Shown here: positions 63,688-64,000 of the stretch, piece after piece
Layout of the letters: each line of letters begins with the position of its first letter
Position numbering within the stretch: position 1 is the first letter of the stretch
The notes under the pieces: model-generated
What the model was told of the DNA's origin: nothing
The model's database searches: none
The model's input: the letters and a program-made list of their open reading frames with translations, nothing else
Program-made: the position numbers and the translations under genes
Assembly: GCF_009754905.2 (NCBI RefSeq)
Contig: NZ_CP066775.1
Span: 2,232,001-2,296,000 of the forward strand
DNA length: 64,000 nucleotides
Reading direction: 5' to 3'
DNA from: Mucilaginibacter ginkgonis
Lineage (GTDB): Bacteria > Bacteroidota > Bacteroidia > Sphingobacteriales > Sphingobacteriaceae

Positions 63688-63862
63688 CATCGCGAAAGTT
63701 TCGCAATGAGGATAGCCTGCCAATAAAATGGAATTTGTTACCCGCATGAGAGCAGTGAGAGTTGCGGGACCTGATAAATTTTGTAAAGGTTTATCCATAT
63801 TTTAAATAGTTACAAAAACAGGCAACCGAAACTCGCATCGATCACCTTTTTGCCACCTTTTT
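63688..63862 (-). promoter_or_regulatory. Candidate regulatory sequences upstream of susC
   Basis: GCGAAA G TTTCGC with outer CAT/ATG arms (63688-63708) is a near-perfect palindrome. CCCGCA/TGCGGG (63741-63768) forms a hairpin with a 16-base loop. CACCTTTTT occurs twice 11 bases apart (63843-63862). No good TAnnTTTG with a -33 was found in 63621-64000, so the promoter is not located. No gene is supported there. Confidence 0.35.
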
Positions 63863-64000
63863 AATTAGGGTTACTTTAAGTTTATAATTCAGTAAAAATT
63901 ACTAATTGGCGTATTCCTAAAGTAGATTAAGTGTAGGGCTTACACAAGAGCAATTTCAGATTTGCAAATATTTCAAACCCTAAATGATATTGATAACAAT

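Overview
The window looks like chromosomal DNA from a Bacteroidetes species of the Sphingobacteriaceae, probably Mucilaginibacter or Pedobacter-like. That is an inference from three things: SusC/SusD outer-membrane proteins, promoters with the Bacteroidetes -7 element TAnnTTTG and almost no Shine-Dalgarno sequence, and gene neighbourhoods such as mraZ-rsmH-ftsL-ftsI-murE and prs-rplY-pth. No phage, insertion sequence or CRISPR array was seen.

Layout. 1-4141 (minus): start of the division and cell-wall cluster, with three 10-bp-spaced MraZ-type boxes upstream of mraZ. 4334-12640: DUF3943 protein, YceH, an amino-acid racemase, an NHL-repeat lipoprotein, a GH3 glycosidase and a YwqK-like secreted protein. 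12616-19266 (minus): TonB-receptor-like barrel, YffB, M1 peptidase, a regulatory-domain protein and a GH130 enzyme, closely spaced. 19375-22257 (minus): pth, rplY, prs and tRNA-Gln. 22794-29804 (plus): a DUF2723 membrane glycosyltransferase, two tandem secreted paralogues, a penicillin acylase and a small membrane protein. 29807-37345: sugar dehydrogenase and LuxE-like genes diverging from an operator-rich region, a PH/SHOCT protein, a RES/Xre toxin-antitoxin pair, tyrS, an AcpH-like protein and a Tet(X)-like monooxygenase. 38006-42975 (plus): rpsA, an endonuclease III-like gene, pyrR and pyrB. 42976-50270 (minus): an RND efflux operon and an amine oxidase. 50378-63620 (minus): SusC, SusD, an ASPIC/UnbV VCBS protein, a vanadium haloperoxidase-type protein and two heme-c/FG-GAP lipoproteins.

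The most interesting parts are: (1) the 13-kb locus at the right end, where SusC/SusD is followed by four predicted lipoproteins, one with a complete vanadate-binding residue set and two with a CxxCH heme site fused to an FG-GAP domain, with a strong internal terminator after susD; (2) an 84-93 bp intergenic repeat family in four copies, with complementary ends and a covarying internal stem; (3) hairpin repeats that fill most gene-free stretches; (4) a 10-bp-phased TGTCACA/TGTGACA box array; and (5) the toxin-antitoxin promoter, which predicts a leaderless mRNA. Protein functions rest on motif reading only; no database search was possible.
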